Below are positions 8,231-16,932 of a stretch of 64,000 bases of DNA, piece after piece. The first letter of the stretch is position 1. The number at the start of each line of letters is the position of its first letter. The position numbers and the translations under genes were made by a program. The notes below the pieces were generated by a model. The model made no database searches. It was not told where the DNA came from and was given only the letters and a program-made list of their open reading frames with translations. Source of the DNA: G965220305 sp965220305 (GTDB taxonomy: Bacteria > Chloroflexota > Dehalococcoidia > Lucifugimonadales > UBA3495); the NCBI GenBank assembly GCA_965220305.1, contig OZ244817.1, positions 248,001 through 312,000 on the forward strand, given 5' to 3'.

Positions 8231-9430
8231 CTATATTACCTCCGTGGCGCGTAGCTGAGCGATGTCCGCGTCCGAGTAGCCCAGTCGCTCGCCCAGGACT
8301 TCCCGATTGTGCTGTCCCAAGGTGGGCGCGGGCTGGCGGGCCTCCCAGGGAGAGCCGCTCATCAGGAAAGGAGCGCCCGGGTACTTGGCAGAGCCTATCA
8401 CCGGGTGCTCCACGTCAACGAAATACTCTCTGGCCTCAAACTGGGGGTTCACCAACACTTCCTCGGGAGAGTCGATTACTCCGAAGATGAACCTCTGTTG
8501 GTGAGCCGAGTAGAACATTTCCTGCTTTTTCTTGGTCTCGAACACCCGGTCAAGTATATCCCCCAACTCTTCCGCATTGGCCAGGCGTTCCGAGGCGTTG
8601 CTGAATTTATCGTCGTCCAGTTCGGGGGCATCCAACAGCTCAACCACGGCCCCCCAGTTGACCCTAGCGGACACTCCCGGGTTGGGGAGGATGTGCCCAT
8701 CGGAGGTGGCGCGTAGCCGGGTCAGGTCCCCGCTGTGGTTGGGCTGCCTTCGGCGGACGCCGCCGAAGTAGGTGTAGTTGTTGGTCACGTCCCGCAGGCC
8801 CGAGGCAATGGATTCCTGAATGGATACGTCGACGTGCTGGCCCTGGCCGGTAAGCCGCTGGTGGTACAGGGCCATGAGGATAGCGGAGGCGGTATTGGTG
8901 CCCGCCTTGAACTGGGCCTGGTTGAAAGCGTGTTTGAGGGGTTCCCGGTCGTAGGCCCCGAAGATGTACATCAGGCCGCCCAGGGCATACTCGACAAGCT
9001 CCGTGGCCTTGTAGTCCCGGTAGGGGCCGGTCTGCCCAAAGTTGGATATTGAAGCCATGACCAGGGCCGGATTAATCTCCCGCAGCGTCTTGTAGTCCAG
9101 TCCCAGAGACGGCAGCACCCGGGGAGAGAAATTCTCCACCACCACGTCCGAGTCCCGCGCCAAGTCTTTTACTATCGCCTGACCTCGCTTGGACTTGAGA
9201 TTGAGGGTGATACTGCGCTTGCTGGTGTTCAGATACAGGAAAAGGAGGCCCTTTTCTCGCTCCGGTTGGTCATGGTAGAAGGGCGGCATCCGTCTAGCCG
9301 GGTCTCCCTCGGGATGTTCCACCTTGGTCACATCCGCGCCGAAGTCGGCCAGCAATTTTGTGCAGTATGGCCCAGCTACATGGTGGGTTAGATCCAAGAC
9401 CTTCACCCCTTCGAGCGCCCCTTCCGCCAA
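8231..9430 (-). CDS. Class III (CaiB/BaiF) CoA-transferase paralogue lacking the catalytic Asp
   Basis: Same fold as its downstream neighbour: ALEGVKVLDLTHHVAGPYC, LLADFGADVTKVE, LTGQGQHVDVS. Where the catalytic Asp is expected the sequence is NQAQFKAGTN: Gln instead of Asp (residue 173 from the TTG at 9430). Such Asp-less subunits exist in heteromeric class III transferases (the benzylsuccinate CoA-transferase BbsEF is my recalled example), where one subunit carries the chemistry. I place the start at TTG 9430 because GGGAGG is 9 bases upstream; an in-frame TTG at 9451 would add 7 residues. First gene of the two-gene unit. Confidence 0.85.
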   Translation of the reverse strand: MAEGALEGVKVLDLTHHVAGPYCTKLLADFGADVTKVEHPEGDPARRMPPFYHDQPEREKGLLFLYLNTSKRSITLNLKSKRGQAIVKDLARDSDVVVENFSPRVLPSLGLDYKTLREINPALVMASISNFGQTGPYRDYKATELVEYALGGLMYIFGAYDREPLKHAFNQAQFKAGTNTASAILMALYHQRLTGQGQHVDVSIQESIASGLRDVTNNYTYFGGVRRRQPNHSGDLTRLRATSDGHILPNPGVSARVNWGAVVELLDAPELDDDKFSNASERLANAEELGDILDRVFETKKKQEMFYSAHQQRFIFGVIDSPEEVLVNPQFEAREYFVDVEHPVIGSAKYPGAPFLMSGSPWEARQPAPTLGQHNREVLGERLGYSDADIAQLRATEVI

Positions 9431-9672
9431 CTTTCCGTTCCTCCCGGTCAATCCAGTGCTGAAATGTAGGTGCGTACTGGTGGGGAATTATAGCCCACTT
9501 GCAGCCGAGGGAGAAGCGGACGATGGGCAGGATCCAGGGTAATTGCATTTGGTCAGTGCCTACCGTCATTCAGGTGAACAGCCGCCCTAGTTCTGCAACG
9601 TGGGTGCAGTCCATTCCTGGCGAACTAGCCCACCAGTTGCCAGTTGATGAACATGGTGAATTGGAGAGCTGG

Positions 9673-9692
9673 ATTCCCGCTTTCGAGGGAAT
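9673..9692. repeat. Dispersed palindromic repeat, copy 3 (imperfect)
   Basis: ATTCCCGC - TTTC - GAGGGAAT followed by GACGG; the same repeat as at 2961 and 3111 with one broken base pair. Confidence 0.65.
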
Positions 9693-9855
9693 GACGGGCC
9701 TCTTGCAATCCAAATGCAACAGCCTGGGGGCGGGACCATTTTTGCGGCCAGCCCATGCCCCGAGATAAGCTATTTAGAATCCGAAAACACGGCCTGGGCC
9801 AACAGCGGCCCGGGGTGCAGCCCAGCTCCCGTTTTCGCTGGGGTACTGCCATGAA

Positions 9856-9864
9856 TGGTATACT
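9856..9864 (+). promoter_or_regulatory. Possible extended -10 promoter for the ThDP enzyme gene
   Basis: TG-N-TATACT about 125 bases before the start codon. No good -35 is present, so this rests on the extended -10 alone. Confidence 0.3.
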
Positions 9865-9990
9865 GACGAAAACAGCAGGCAAGCCGGACATAGTAAGCTG
9901 CGCCCCACCTTGCCGACCCAATCGGCTGGGGGGAATTGGGGGTGCCAAGGTGTTGCGGCATCAGGAATCAAATCGATATGGAGTGCAACG

Positions 9991-11637
9991 TTGAGAACTA
10001 TAGACGCAATAGCGGAAATTCTGAAACGGCAAGGGGTTGAATACCTCAGTTGCTTCCCAACTACTCCCGTCATCGAGGCGGCAGCCGCGGCGGGAATCCG
10101 TCCCATAATTTGCCGTCAGGAAAGGGTTGGCGTGGGCATCGCTGACGGCTACAGCCGGGTTACCAACGGGGACAAGGTCGGTGTTTTTGCGATGCAATAC
10201 GGACCGGGCGCGGAAAACGCCTACTCCGGCGTGGCAACAGCCTATTCCGACTCCACTCCCATGCTTCTGGTGCCCCTGGGCCACCCCCGAGAACGCCAGG
10301 GCATCCTTCCCCACTTCGATTCAGTAGCCAACTACGCCGGCGTGACCAAGTACATCGAGCAGGTCAATATCGCCGACCGTACCAGCCAGATATTCCGCCG
10401 GGCCTTCGCCGGGCTTTACCAGGGCCGGCCCGGCCCAGTCATGGTTGAGGTACCCGCCGACGTGGCCTTGGACGATGTCGCTGAAGAGGCTTTTTACTGG
10501 TCTGGCAACCTTAAGCGAGTAGCCTTCCAGGGAGACCCCGGCGATGTACAAGCCGCCGCCCGGGCATTGTGCGATGCCAAGTATCCGGTAATACATGCCG
10601 GTCAGGGCGTCTTATACGCCCAGGCTTACGACGAGTTGGTCGAACTTGCCGAGTTGCTTTCAGCGCCGGTGATGACAACATTGCTGGGTAAGAGCGGCTT
10701 CCCTGAGACCCATTCCCTGTCCCTGGGCAGCGGCACCGGCGTCATGTCCGGGCCCCTGTTCCACTTTATGCGGCGGTCCGACCTGGTATTTGGCATCGGA
10801 TGTAGCTTCACCAAGCACGGCATGTCCATGAACATCCCCGATGGTAAGACCTTAATCCAGGCGACCAACGACCCCAGGGACATCAACAAGGACTACGATG
10901 TTCAATACCCGATAATCGGCGATGCCAAGCTGGTATTGCGCCAGATGATTGACGCCTGCCGGGAGATCGTTGGCGACAGCCGCAAGGACGACCAGAACGT
11001 TACCCGAGAAATTACGTCGGAGCGCGACGCCTGGCTGTCCCAGTGGCGGGAGAAATTGACCAGCGACTCCCGTCCCATCAACCCGTACCGGGTCATCTGG
11101 GACTTCATGCAGACAGTTCCACCCCAAGAGGCAATCGTTACTCACGACTCCGGCAGCCCCCGGGACCAAATCATGCCTTTCTACCGCTCCCAAGGCCCCA
11201 GAAGCTACCTGGGATGGGGCAAGTCCCACGGGCTGGGCACCGGCCTGGGCCTAATCATCGGCGCCAAGCTGGCCGCCCCCGAAAAGGTGTGCGTGAACTT
11301 CATGGGGGACGCCGCCTTCGGCATGGTGGGGCTGGACTTTGAAACAGCCGTCCGGTCGGGAATTCCCATCATCACGGTGGTGCTGAATAATTCCACCATG
11401 GCGGTGGAAACCGACGCTATGGCCACCTCCCACGGGCTTTACCAGACCAGGGACCTGGGAGGCAACTACGCCGACATGGGCACGGCAATGGGTGGCTACG
11501 CCGAGCGCATCGAGGACCCGGAAGAAATCATTCCGGCGTTCCAAAGGGCGCGCCGGATGACCGAAGAGGGCCGGGCCGTGCTGCTGGAGTTCATCACCAG
11601 CGCCGAGACCCAGACCTCGCACCGCCGGGCATTCTAG
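9991..11637 (+). CDS. Thiamine-diphosphate-dependent enzyme, acetolactate-synthase/decarboxylase superfamily
   Basis: A 548-residue three-domain ThDP enzyme. The pyrimidine-binding domain has the catalytic glutamate in CRQERVGVGIADGYSR (E44), the middle domain a nucleotide-binding-like core, and the PP domain the ThDP motif as GDA (439-441) ending in the LNN of VVLNNSTMA, so the usual GDG is GDA. Such proteins include acetolactate synthases, benzoylformate decarboxylase, oxalyl-CoA decarboxylase and aldehyde lyases; the substrate cannot be chosen. TTG at 9991 is preferred (GGAG seven bases upstream, normal N-terminus); an open extension to 9910 lacks a ribosome site. Stand-alone gene, followed by a terminator. 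Confidence 0.88.
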   Translation: MRTIDAIAEILKRQGVEYLSCFPTTPVIEAAAAAGIRPIICRQERVGVGIADGYSRVTNGDKVGVFAMQYGPGAENAYSGVATAYSDSTPMLLVPLGHPRERQGILPHFDSVANYAGVTKYIEQVNIADRTSQIFRRAFAGLYQGRPGPVMVEVPADVALDDVAEEAFYWSGNLKRVAFQGDPGDVQAAARALCDAKYPVIHAGQGVLYAQAYDELVELAELLSAPVMTTLLGKSGFPETHSLSLGSGTGVMSGPLFHFMRRSDLVFGIGCSFTKHGMSMNIPDGKTLIQATNDPRDINKDYDVQYPIIGDAKLVLRQMIDACREIVGDSRKDDQNVTREITSERDAWLSQWREKLTSDSRPINPYRVIWDFMQTVPPQEAIVTHDSGSPRDQIMPFYRSQGPRSYLGWGKSHGLGTGLGLIIGAKLAAPEKVCVNFMGDAAFGMVGLDFETAVRSGIPIITVVLNNSTMAVETDAMATSHGLYQTRDLGGNYADMGTAMGGYAERIEDPEEIIPAFQRARRMTEEGRAVLLEFITSAETQTSHRRAF

Positions 11638-11701
11638 GCAGCTAGCCTTTGGACTGCCGGCTCCTCCAACTAGACCCTGGGGCCGAAGACATTGCGAAAT
11701 C

Positions 11702-11736
11702 TGATGGGCGGGTATGATACCCGCCCATCAATTTTT
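11702..11736 (+). terminator. Intrinsic terminator
   Basis: Perfect 13-bp stem (11702-11714 with 11718-11730, loop TGA) followed by ATTTTT. Ends the ThDP enzyme transcript. Confidence 0.85.
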
Positions 11737-11860
11737 AAGAAGGCTTCGCCCCGATCCCGACGCTGGCCAGAACGCCGGTTAGTTTTGTCTTTCTGCGGCC
11801 CCCTCCATATAATCCCACCATACAGCCCCGGCCAGGGGCGAAATACGAGGAGTATATGAG

Positions 11861-12223
11861 ATGGCCCAGCAATCCAAGTACCTGTTTATTGCCAGCATGG
11901 ACATCACCGCAGACCGAGAGGAGCTTTTCAACGATGTCTACAACAACGAACACTGCCCCCTACTGTCCCACGTGCCGGGGGTTGTTTCGGTAGCCAGGTT
12001 CGAGAAGCAGACCTTGAGGATGATAATGGCCGGTGAGGCCCACACCATCGTGTTCGAGAACGAGCCCAAGCACCACGCCCTCTACGAGCTTGAATCCCCG
12101 GATGTGTTGCTCAGCCCGGCCTGGGCCGAGGCGGTGGACCAAGGGCGGTGGCCGGACCAGGTGCGCCCCCACACCAGCAACCGACGCCACACCCTGCTGA
12201 AACTTACCTACCCCCAGGCGTAG
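11861..12223 (+). CDS. Small protein, probable dimeric alpha+beta barrel (EthD-like)
   Basis: A 120-residue soluble protein. The pattern LFIASMDI...FNDVYNNEHCPLLSHVPGV...ARFE resembles the ferredoxin-like dimeric alpha+beta barrel group, in which an N-terminal strand precedes a 'Y-x-x-E/x-H-x-P' helix and a 'VPGV' turn. Members include EthD, small monooxygenases and proteins of unknown function. ATG with AGGAG eight bases upstream. It sits alone between a terminator and reverse-strand genes. No catalytic residues can be named; the fold call is an inference. Confidence 0.7.
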   Translation: MAQQSKYLFIASMDITADREELFNDVYNNEHCPLLSHVPGVVSVARFEKQTLRMIMAGEAHTIVFENEPKHHALYELESPDVLLSPAWAEAVDQGRWPDQVRPHTSNRRHTLLKLTYPQA

Positions 12224-12332
12224 GAAACTGCCCGCCGCGACTAGAGACGCGCCGTCGCAGCGACGGAAGTCGATTGGCCTGGCCGGGGACCATGCCGGGC
12301 CTACCGGTCCCCGGCTAGAATACTCGTGGGTT

Positions 12333-12674
12333 TTACTGGTTGGCGAGAGGGACCGTTACCGTCACGCACGGTTCGTTGCCGTGGGTGGCAGTTGTGTGGC
12401 CCTGGCCGCTGATGTCCTCCACCAAGCGGGCGTCGCCCGGGCCGAAAACTTGCTTTGACCCATCGCCCAGGCCTATTTCCAATTGGCCGGACAGAATGAC
12501 TATGTATTGGCGTCGCGGGGCCGGATGCCAGTCCTGGAAATTCCCGACGGCAGCAGCCCGGAAGGTGATGGTGGTCGCGTCTTGTCCTTCAGTCCAGGAC
12601 GGGGTTTGCGCCAAGTCTATAGTTTCGATATGGGACTGACCATCATCGCCGGAGTAAAGCCTATAAGTTCCCAT
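12333..12674 (-). CDS. Cupin-domain protein (paralogue of the gene at 55282)
   Basis: A 113-residue single cupin. It opens MGTYRLYSGDDGQSHIE and has WHPAPRRQYIVILSGQLEIGLGDG, FGPGDARLVEDISGQGHTT, the cupin turn pattern. ATG at 12674 has GAGGAG upstream; the open extension to 12803 lacks support. The protein at 55282-55632 shares the same order of motifs (SG-DG-SHIE, APRRQY, EIGLGDGSK, GPGD, GHGHTT) and is clearly related. Probable metal ligands are few (the H of WHPAP, H of GQGHTT), so binding is uncertain. Function unknown. Confidence 0.8.
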   Translation of the reverse strand: MGTYRLYSGDDGQSHIETIDLAQTPSWTEGQDATTITFRAAAVGNFQDWHPAPRRQYIVILSGQLEIGLGDGSKQVFGPGDARLVEDISGQGHTTATHGNEPCVTVTVPLANQ

Positions 12675-12860
12675 TTGTATCTCCTCTTTTGAACGGATTG
12701 TGTCTGGCTGGAATATCGGGTCGTAACCACGTCCCAGTTGAGGGAGTCCAATCATACCTGAGATAGTCTGTTTGACCAAGGGTCGCAGACCGAGCCCAGC
12801 CATTGGATAGGGCGGGCAAAACCGGGGCAGCAGGGCGCCAAGGGTCTGGCTGCGGGTACC

Positions 12861-13790
12861 TTACTCCACGCCTTCCAGGATCCGCTGCTCCCACGGTTTC
12901 AGGATAGCGTACAAGGCATCGTTCATCGGAGTGGGGACGCCCACTTTCCGGCCCATGCGGACAACTGCGCCGGTCAGGCCTTCCAGTTCAACCGGCTTGC
13001 TCTCCAGGAAGTCTTTGGCCAGCGAGGCCAGACCTAGCGCCGGGAAACGGTCTAGCGAGTCCATGGCCCACTCCAGGGAGTCCTCCATGATCGGCGCGCC
13101 CCGGGCACGACCCACAGTCAGCACCTCGTCTATGGTCCGGCGAATCAGTTCCCTGGTTTCGGGAATGGAGCGCATTTGGCCGTAAGCCGAGCGGCTGGCG
13201 GCGCAGACCGCGGCGGAGCCAGCCAGGTAGGAGAACTTCTGCCACAGCATTCCGGCCATGTTCTCCTGGAGTTCAACCCGCCATCCGGCCTCCTGGAATA
13301 GCGCCAAGAGCCGCCGGCCCCGTTCCGTTATTCCGGGCGTCAGCTCTCCGAAGGTGGCCGTCCCCGGACCTCCCTGGGTGACCACACCGGGCTCCTTGAT
13401 TCGGCCTTCCAGATAGGCCGAGCCAATCATCACCCGCGATTCTCCCAGGGCCTCGACCAGTTGGTCCCCGTTGTCAATGCCGTTCTGCAGCGTCAGGACT
13501 ATCGAGTCCGGGCCCATCAGCGGTCCGATGGCCTGGATCGCCGGTGGGTTGTGGTACATCTTCACGGTAAACAGTACCAAGTCCTGGTGTTCAGCCCCGC
13601 TGGTATCCTCTATCGCGGGACCCGGGGCCGTGAACTCTCCGTCGTTGGCGCTTTCCACCCGAAGGCCATTCTTATTTATTGCCTCCAGGTGGGCCCCGCG
13701 GGCGACGTAGGTTACCTCATGCCCGGCCCTGGCCAGCAACCCACCGAAATAGCCGCCCACGCCTCCAGCGCCCATGACTCCGACTTTCAT
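12861..13790 (-). CDS. Ketopantoate reductase (PanE/ApbA) family protein
   Basis: NAD(P)H-dependent reductase of the 2-dehydropantoate 2-reductase family, 309 residues. N-terminal Rossmann motif GAGGVGGYFGG follows the initiating Met; LFTVKMY and LQNG mark the nucleotide domain, and LWQKFSYLAG carries the expected catalytic Lys of the helical C-terminal domain. ATG at 13790 chosen because the glycine motif then lies at the usual position; the long open extension upstream runs into the neighbouring gene. Family members are often not true pantothenate enzymes, and this one sits behind acyl-CoA genes, so the substrate is open. Confidence 0.85.
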   Translation of the reverse strand: MKVGVMGAGGVGGYFGGLLARAGHEVTYVARGAHLEAINKNGLRVESANDGEFTAPGPAIEDTSGAEHQDLVLFTVKMYHNPPAIQAIGPLMGPDSIVLTLQNGIDNGDQLVEALGESRVMIGSAYLEGRIKEPGVVTQGGPGTATFGELTPGITERGRRLLALFQEAGWRVELQENMAGMLWQKFSYLAGSAAVCAASRSAYGQMRSIPETRELIRRTIDEVLTVGRARGAPIMEDSLEWAMDSLDRFPALGLASLAKDFLESKPVELEGLTGAVVRMGRKVGVPTPMNDALYAILKPWEQRILEGVE

Positions 13791-13852
13791 TCTGGCCGCC
13801 CCCCTTTCCAACGCAGTTGCCGCCCCGCCCTGGAGCGGTTTTGCCTGCTTCG

Positions 13853-15418
13853 CTAGCTGATGGGATAACCGTGTTGTTCCCGCAGGTCTCGCTTGAGTAC
13901 CTTGCCCATGACGTTTCGGGGCAACTCGTCGATGAACACCACCGAGCTGGGACGCTTGTAGCCCGCCAAGTGTTGGCCGCAGAGTTGGATAAGGTCTTCT
14001 TCGCTCACTCCGTCGGAGCGGCGCACCACCACGGCCCGTACTTCCTCGCCCCATTCCAGGTCGGGCACGCCGATTACTGCGGCCTCCTCCACTTCCGGAT
14101 GGGACAACAGAGTCTGCTCCACTTCCTCCGGGGAAATCATCTCCCCGCCCCGTTTGATAAAGTCCCTGGCCCTACCCGCCAGGAAGATATAGCCGTCCTC
14201 GTCCTGGTAAGCCAGGTCCCCGGTATACACCCAACCGGAACGTATAGTTTCCCCGGTGGCCGCGTCCTGCCGCCAATACCCCTTCATCATACGCGAACCC
14301 TGGGCCACAATCTCCCCAATTTCGCCAACGGGTAGAGGATGCCCCTCTTCGCCCACAATCATCACTTCCACGTCATCCAAGGGCTTACCAATGGACGTCA
14401 ACCTACGGAGCTTACGCTCTACTTCCTCCGGCGGCCCTTCCAGGACATGGTCCTCGGGCGGCAGCATGGTTATGGTTGAAGCAGTCTCGGTCTGGCCAAA
14501 GGCGTTGATGAACCGGGCCCCTGGGAATTGGACAATCGCCTCTTGAATAACTGGCAAAGGCATGGGGGCGGCACCGTAGGTAATGACATCCAGCGAGGAA
14601 AGGTCGAAATCGTGGAAACCGGGGGAGTCCATTATCCGCTTTAGCATGGTGGGCACCAACATGGCCCGGTTCACCCGGTGCTGTTCCGCCAGGGCCAACC
14701 ACTCCTGGGCATCGAACTGCCGCATCACCACCAGGGTCCTGCCGCCATAGACGGCGGCCAGAGAAGCCTGCAACCCGGCAATGTGGTAGAGGGGGACAGT
14801 AAGTAGGTTCGTCTCCTCGATTTCCGGGTCTGCCGGCGAAACCGTAGCCAGCAGGTAGGAAGAGAAACTCTCGTGGGTGAGCATGACCCCCTTGGGAACG
14901 CCGGTAGTGCCCGAGGTGAACATAATCACCGTGGTGTCCTCGTCGTCACCTTCAGGAAAGTGCAGTTGCTCCTCGTCTCCGGCTGCCAGTAGGGCCTCGT
15001 AGCTCAACATTTTCCCGGCAGCCTCGCCATCCAGGACGACGATGCGTTCCTCGGGCAGGGCTTCCGGAGCAGCGCCTTCGGACAGCAGGGCCAAATATCG
15101 TTCACCGATGAAAAGAAAGCTGGGCTGGGCGATTGCCAACATTTGGGCCAATTCCTCGGTCTTAGCCCGGAAGTTAATCGGCACGTAAACGGCGTCCAAT
15201 TGGGCCGCCGCAAAGTAAATTTCGATGCTCTGGCTGCAATTGACTTGCATAATGGCAACCCGTTCGCCTGGCCCTATACCCTGGTCGGCCAGCGCATTGG
15301 CCAGGCGGTTCACCCGCTCCTGCAATTGGCCGAAGGTAATGTCCTGCCCGTCGAACACGACCGCATTGCGGTCGGGCACTATGGCGCTGGCGATAATCAG
15401 GAACTCGGTCGTGTTCAT
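13853..15418 (-). CDS. AMP-forming acyl-CoA synthetase / ligase
   Basis: Activates a carboxylic acid to its CoA thioester through an acyl-adenylate. The 521-residue ANL-superfamily protein shows the P-loop TSGTTGVPKGVMLTH, YGAAPMP, the adenine/Mg region FGQTETAS, the hinge GWVYTGDLAY, and the C-terminal PRNVMGKVLKRDLRE with the adenylation Lys. Length is that of medium/long-chain or aryl acyl-CoA synthetases. ATG start with AAGGTG upstream. It follows a crotonase gene by 42 bases on the same strand, suggesting activation and beta-oxidation-type processing of one acid. Substrate chain not predictable. Confidence 0.93.
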   Translation of the reverse strand: MNTTEFLIIASAIVPDRNAVVFDGQDITFGQLQERVNRLANALADQGIGPGERVAIMQVNCSQSIEIYFAAAQLDAVYVPINFRAKTEELAQMLAIAQPSFLFIGERYLALLSEGAAPEALPEERIVVLDGEAAGKMLSYEALLAAGDEEQLHFPEGDDEDTTVIMFTSGTTGVPKGVMLTHESFSSYLLATVSPADPEIEETNLLTVPLYHIAGLQASLAAVYGGRTLVVMRQFDAQEWLALAEQHRVNRAMLVPTMLKRIMDSPGFHDFDLSSLDVITYGAAPMPLPVIQEAIVQFPGARFINAFGQTETASTITMLPPEDHVLEGPPEEVERKLRRLTSIGKPLDDVEVMIVGEEGHPLPVGEIGEIVAQGSRMMKGYWRQDAATGETIRSGWVYTGDLAYQDEDGYIFLAGRARDFIKRGGEMISPEEVEQTLLSHPEVEEAAVIGVPDLEWGEEVRAVVVRRSDGVSEEDLIQLCGQHLAGYKRPSSVVFIDELPRNVMGKVLKRDLREQHGYPIS

Positions 15419-15460
15419 CCGGCGCTCACCTTGACTTGAACTGATTGATTCACAGGTAGT

Positions 15461-16180
15461 CTAGCGTCCCCAACACTGGGCCGCCAGCCTGGTTTCCAGT
15501 TCCAGGGCGTCCTTCAGCCTCAGGTCCGCCCCTTCTCGTAGGGACCTCTGCACCGCGCCCAGCAAGTTTTTACCCACGGCAGCCAGTTGTTCGGCCACTG
15601 CCTCCGCCGTATCCAGCAGGGCATCCAGCTCCACCAGTCGAGTAATTAGGCCCAACCGCAGGGCCTCCTCGGCGTCGAACCTGCGCCCGGTAAGGAGCAA
15701 GTCCGTGGCGGTTGAGGAGCCGACGTTACGGGGCAGGGTTTGAGTCCCTCCCGCCGCCGGTATCATACCCAACCGGACTTCCGGAAGGGCAAAAATCGTG
15801 TCCCGAGCGGCGATACGGAGGTCGCTCAACAAGGCTATCTCAACCCCGGAGCCAATGCAGTAACCGTGAAGAGCCGCAACCACCGGCTGTTCCAAGTCGA
15901 TAAGTTGGCCCCAAACGTCCCGTTCCCAACGCACCTGGCGGGCCACCGCCTGGGAGGGGGCCGTCCCGAATTCGGTCAAATCAGCGCCGGCGCAAAAGGC
16001 GCGCCCATTGCCGGAAATGAGGACGGTCCGGATGTCTGGATCATCCCGCACCGCCGCCAACGCCTCGGAAAAGTCATCCCGCATCTGGATATTATAGGCG
16101 TTCAGCACTTCCGGTCGGTCCAGGGATATGTGGGCCATCCCGTTGCGCTTGCTGAATTGTAACGTTTGGAAAGTGGACAT
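15461..16180 (-). CDS. Enoyl-CoA hydratase/isomerase (crotonase) with both catalytic Glu
   Basis: A 239-residue crotonase. The CoA/oxyanion-hole segment AFCAGADL, the GYCIGSGVEIAL helix with E114 and the PEVRLGMIPAAGGTQ segment with E134 match the two catalytic glutamates of classical enoyl-CoA hydratases, so hydration of trans-2-enoyl-CoA is the likely reaction. Slightly short (usual about 255-260). It is the first gene of a reverse-strand set with the acyl-CoA synthetase (42 bases downstream). Confidence 0.9.
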   Translation of the reverse strand: MSTFQTLQFSKRNGMAHISLDRPEVLNAYNIQMRDDFSEALAAVRDDPDIRTVLISGNGRAFCAGADLTEFGTAPSQAVARQVRWERDVWGQLIDLEQPVVAALHGYCIGSGVEIALLSDLRIAARDTIFALPEVRLGMIPAAGGTQTLPRNVGSSTATDLLLTGRRFDAEEALRLGLITRLVELDALLDTAEAVAEQLAAVGKNLLGAVQRSLREGADLRLKDALELETRLAAQCWGR

Positions 16181-16319
16181 CGACCCCCAAAAAGTCCGTC
16201 TGCAACCGGCGCAGCCGTCGAGTTTCTCTACCTGGACATTAGGCGCCCGGCATTTGGTGCGAAATCAAAAGTCCGAGGCGTGCGTTCCCGCCCGTTTCAC
16301 CTGCCGACGGCGACCCGCT

Positions 16320-16871
16320 CTAAACACTAGCCAGCGGCGGAGCTGCCTTCATGTACAACTCAGCAAGTTCCAGCTCGGTATAGCGAAGGCCGACGTTCTC
16401 CACATTGTGAGCGTCGCTTACCTCAACCAGCATCAGGGAGTGGACTTGGGCCACCTCCCGGACCTGTTCCTTGCGGATGTGCCAGTTGTGGATATAATTA
16501 TCAATTTCTATCGCGTGGACGTTCTCTTCAATAATTATGTTGGGCGAGTAGTACCCCGGGTGGCAATAGATACGGAACACGCCGCCATTGTCCAGGAATA
16601 GCTCTGACACCTGGTACTCGTCGAAGGGATTTTGGGGAGGACGTATTTCAATTTCCCAACCGGGAATGATAATCGTCTGGCCGGGAAAGTTGGCCTCCAC
16701 CAAGTCACGGAACTCGAAGGCCCAGTCCCGGTTGTGGTGGTCGGTAATGGCGATGCCGTCAATACCCTGGGACTTTATCTGGGCCAGCACCTTTTCGGCT
16801 ATGTCCAAGGACGGGGGCTGGAAATTAAAGGCCTCCCAGATGTGGGTGTGCAGGTCTAGTTTAACCTTCAA
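16320..16871 (-). CDS. PHP-domain metal-dependent phosphoesterase-like protein
   Basis: A 183-residue single PHP domain. Metal-ligand motifs occur in family order: KLDLHTH, ITDHHN, GWEIEI, YCHPGYY and VSDAHN. PHP domains hydrolyse phosphoesters with a trinuclear metal site (HisK-type phosphatases, RNase AM/YciV, polymerase-associated PHP). I choose TTG at 16871 because GGGAGG lies 11 bases upstream; a GTG at 16883 overlaps that site. It has the full ligand set but no extra domain, so the substrate is unknown. It stands between two crotonase genes. Confidence 0.8.
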   Translation of the reverse strand: MKVKLDLHTHIWEAFNFQPPSLDIAEKVLAQIKSQGIDGIAITDHHNRDWAFEFRDLVEANFPGQTIIIPGWEIEIRPPQNPFDEYQVSELFLDNGGVFRIYCHPGYYSPNIIIEENVHAIEIDNYIHNWHIRKEQVREVAQVHSLMLVEVSDAHNVENVGLRYTELELAELYMKAAPPLASV

Positions 16872-16932
16872 GGGGGTCCACACCTCCCGTAGTGTAGGGG
16901 CCCGACTTCAGGCCCATCTGGGATAACACCCT

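Larger units (their letters stand above)
9431..9990. other. Gap between divergent genes
   Basis: About 560 bases between the CoA-transferase pair and the ThDP enzyme. No supported gene. Contains one imperfect palindromic repeat (9673-9692) and a possible promoter (9856-9864). Confidence 0.5.
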
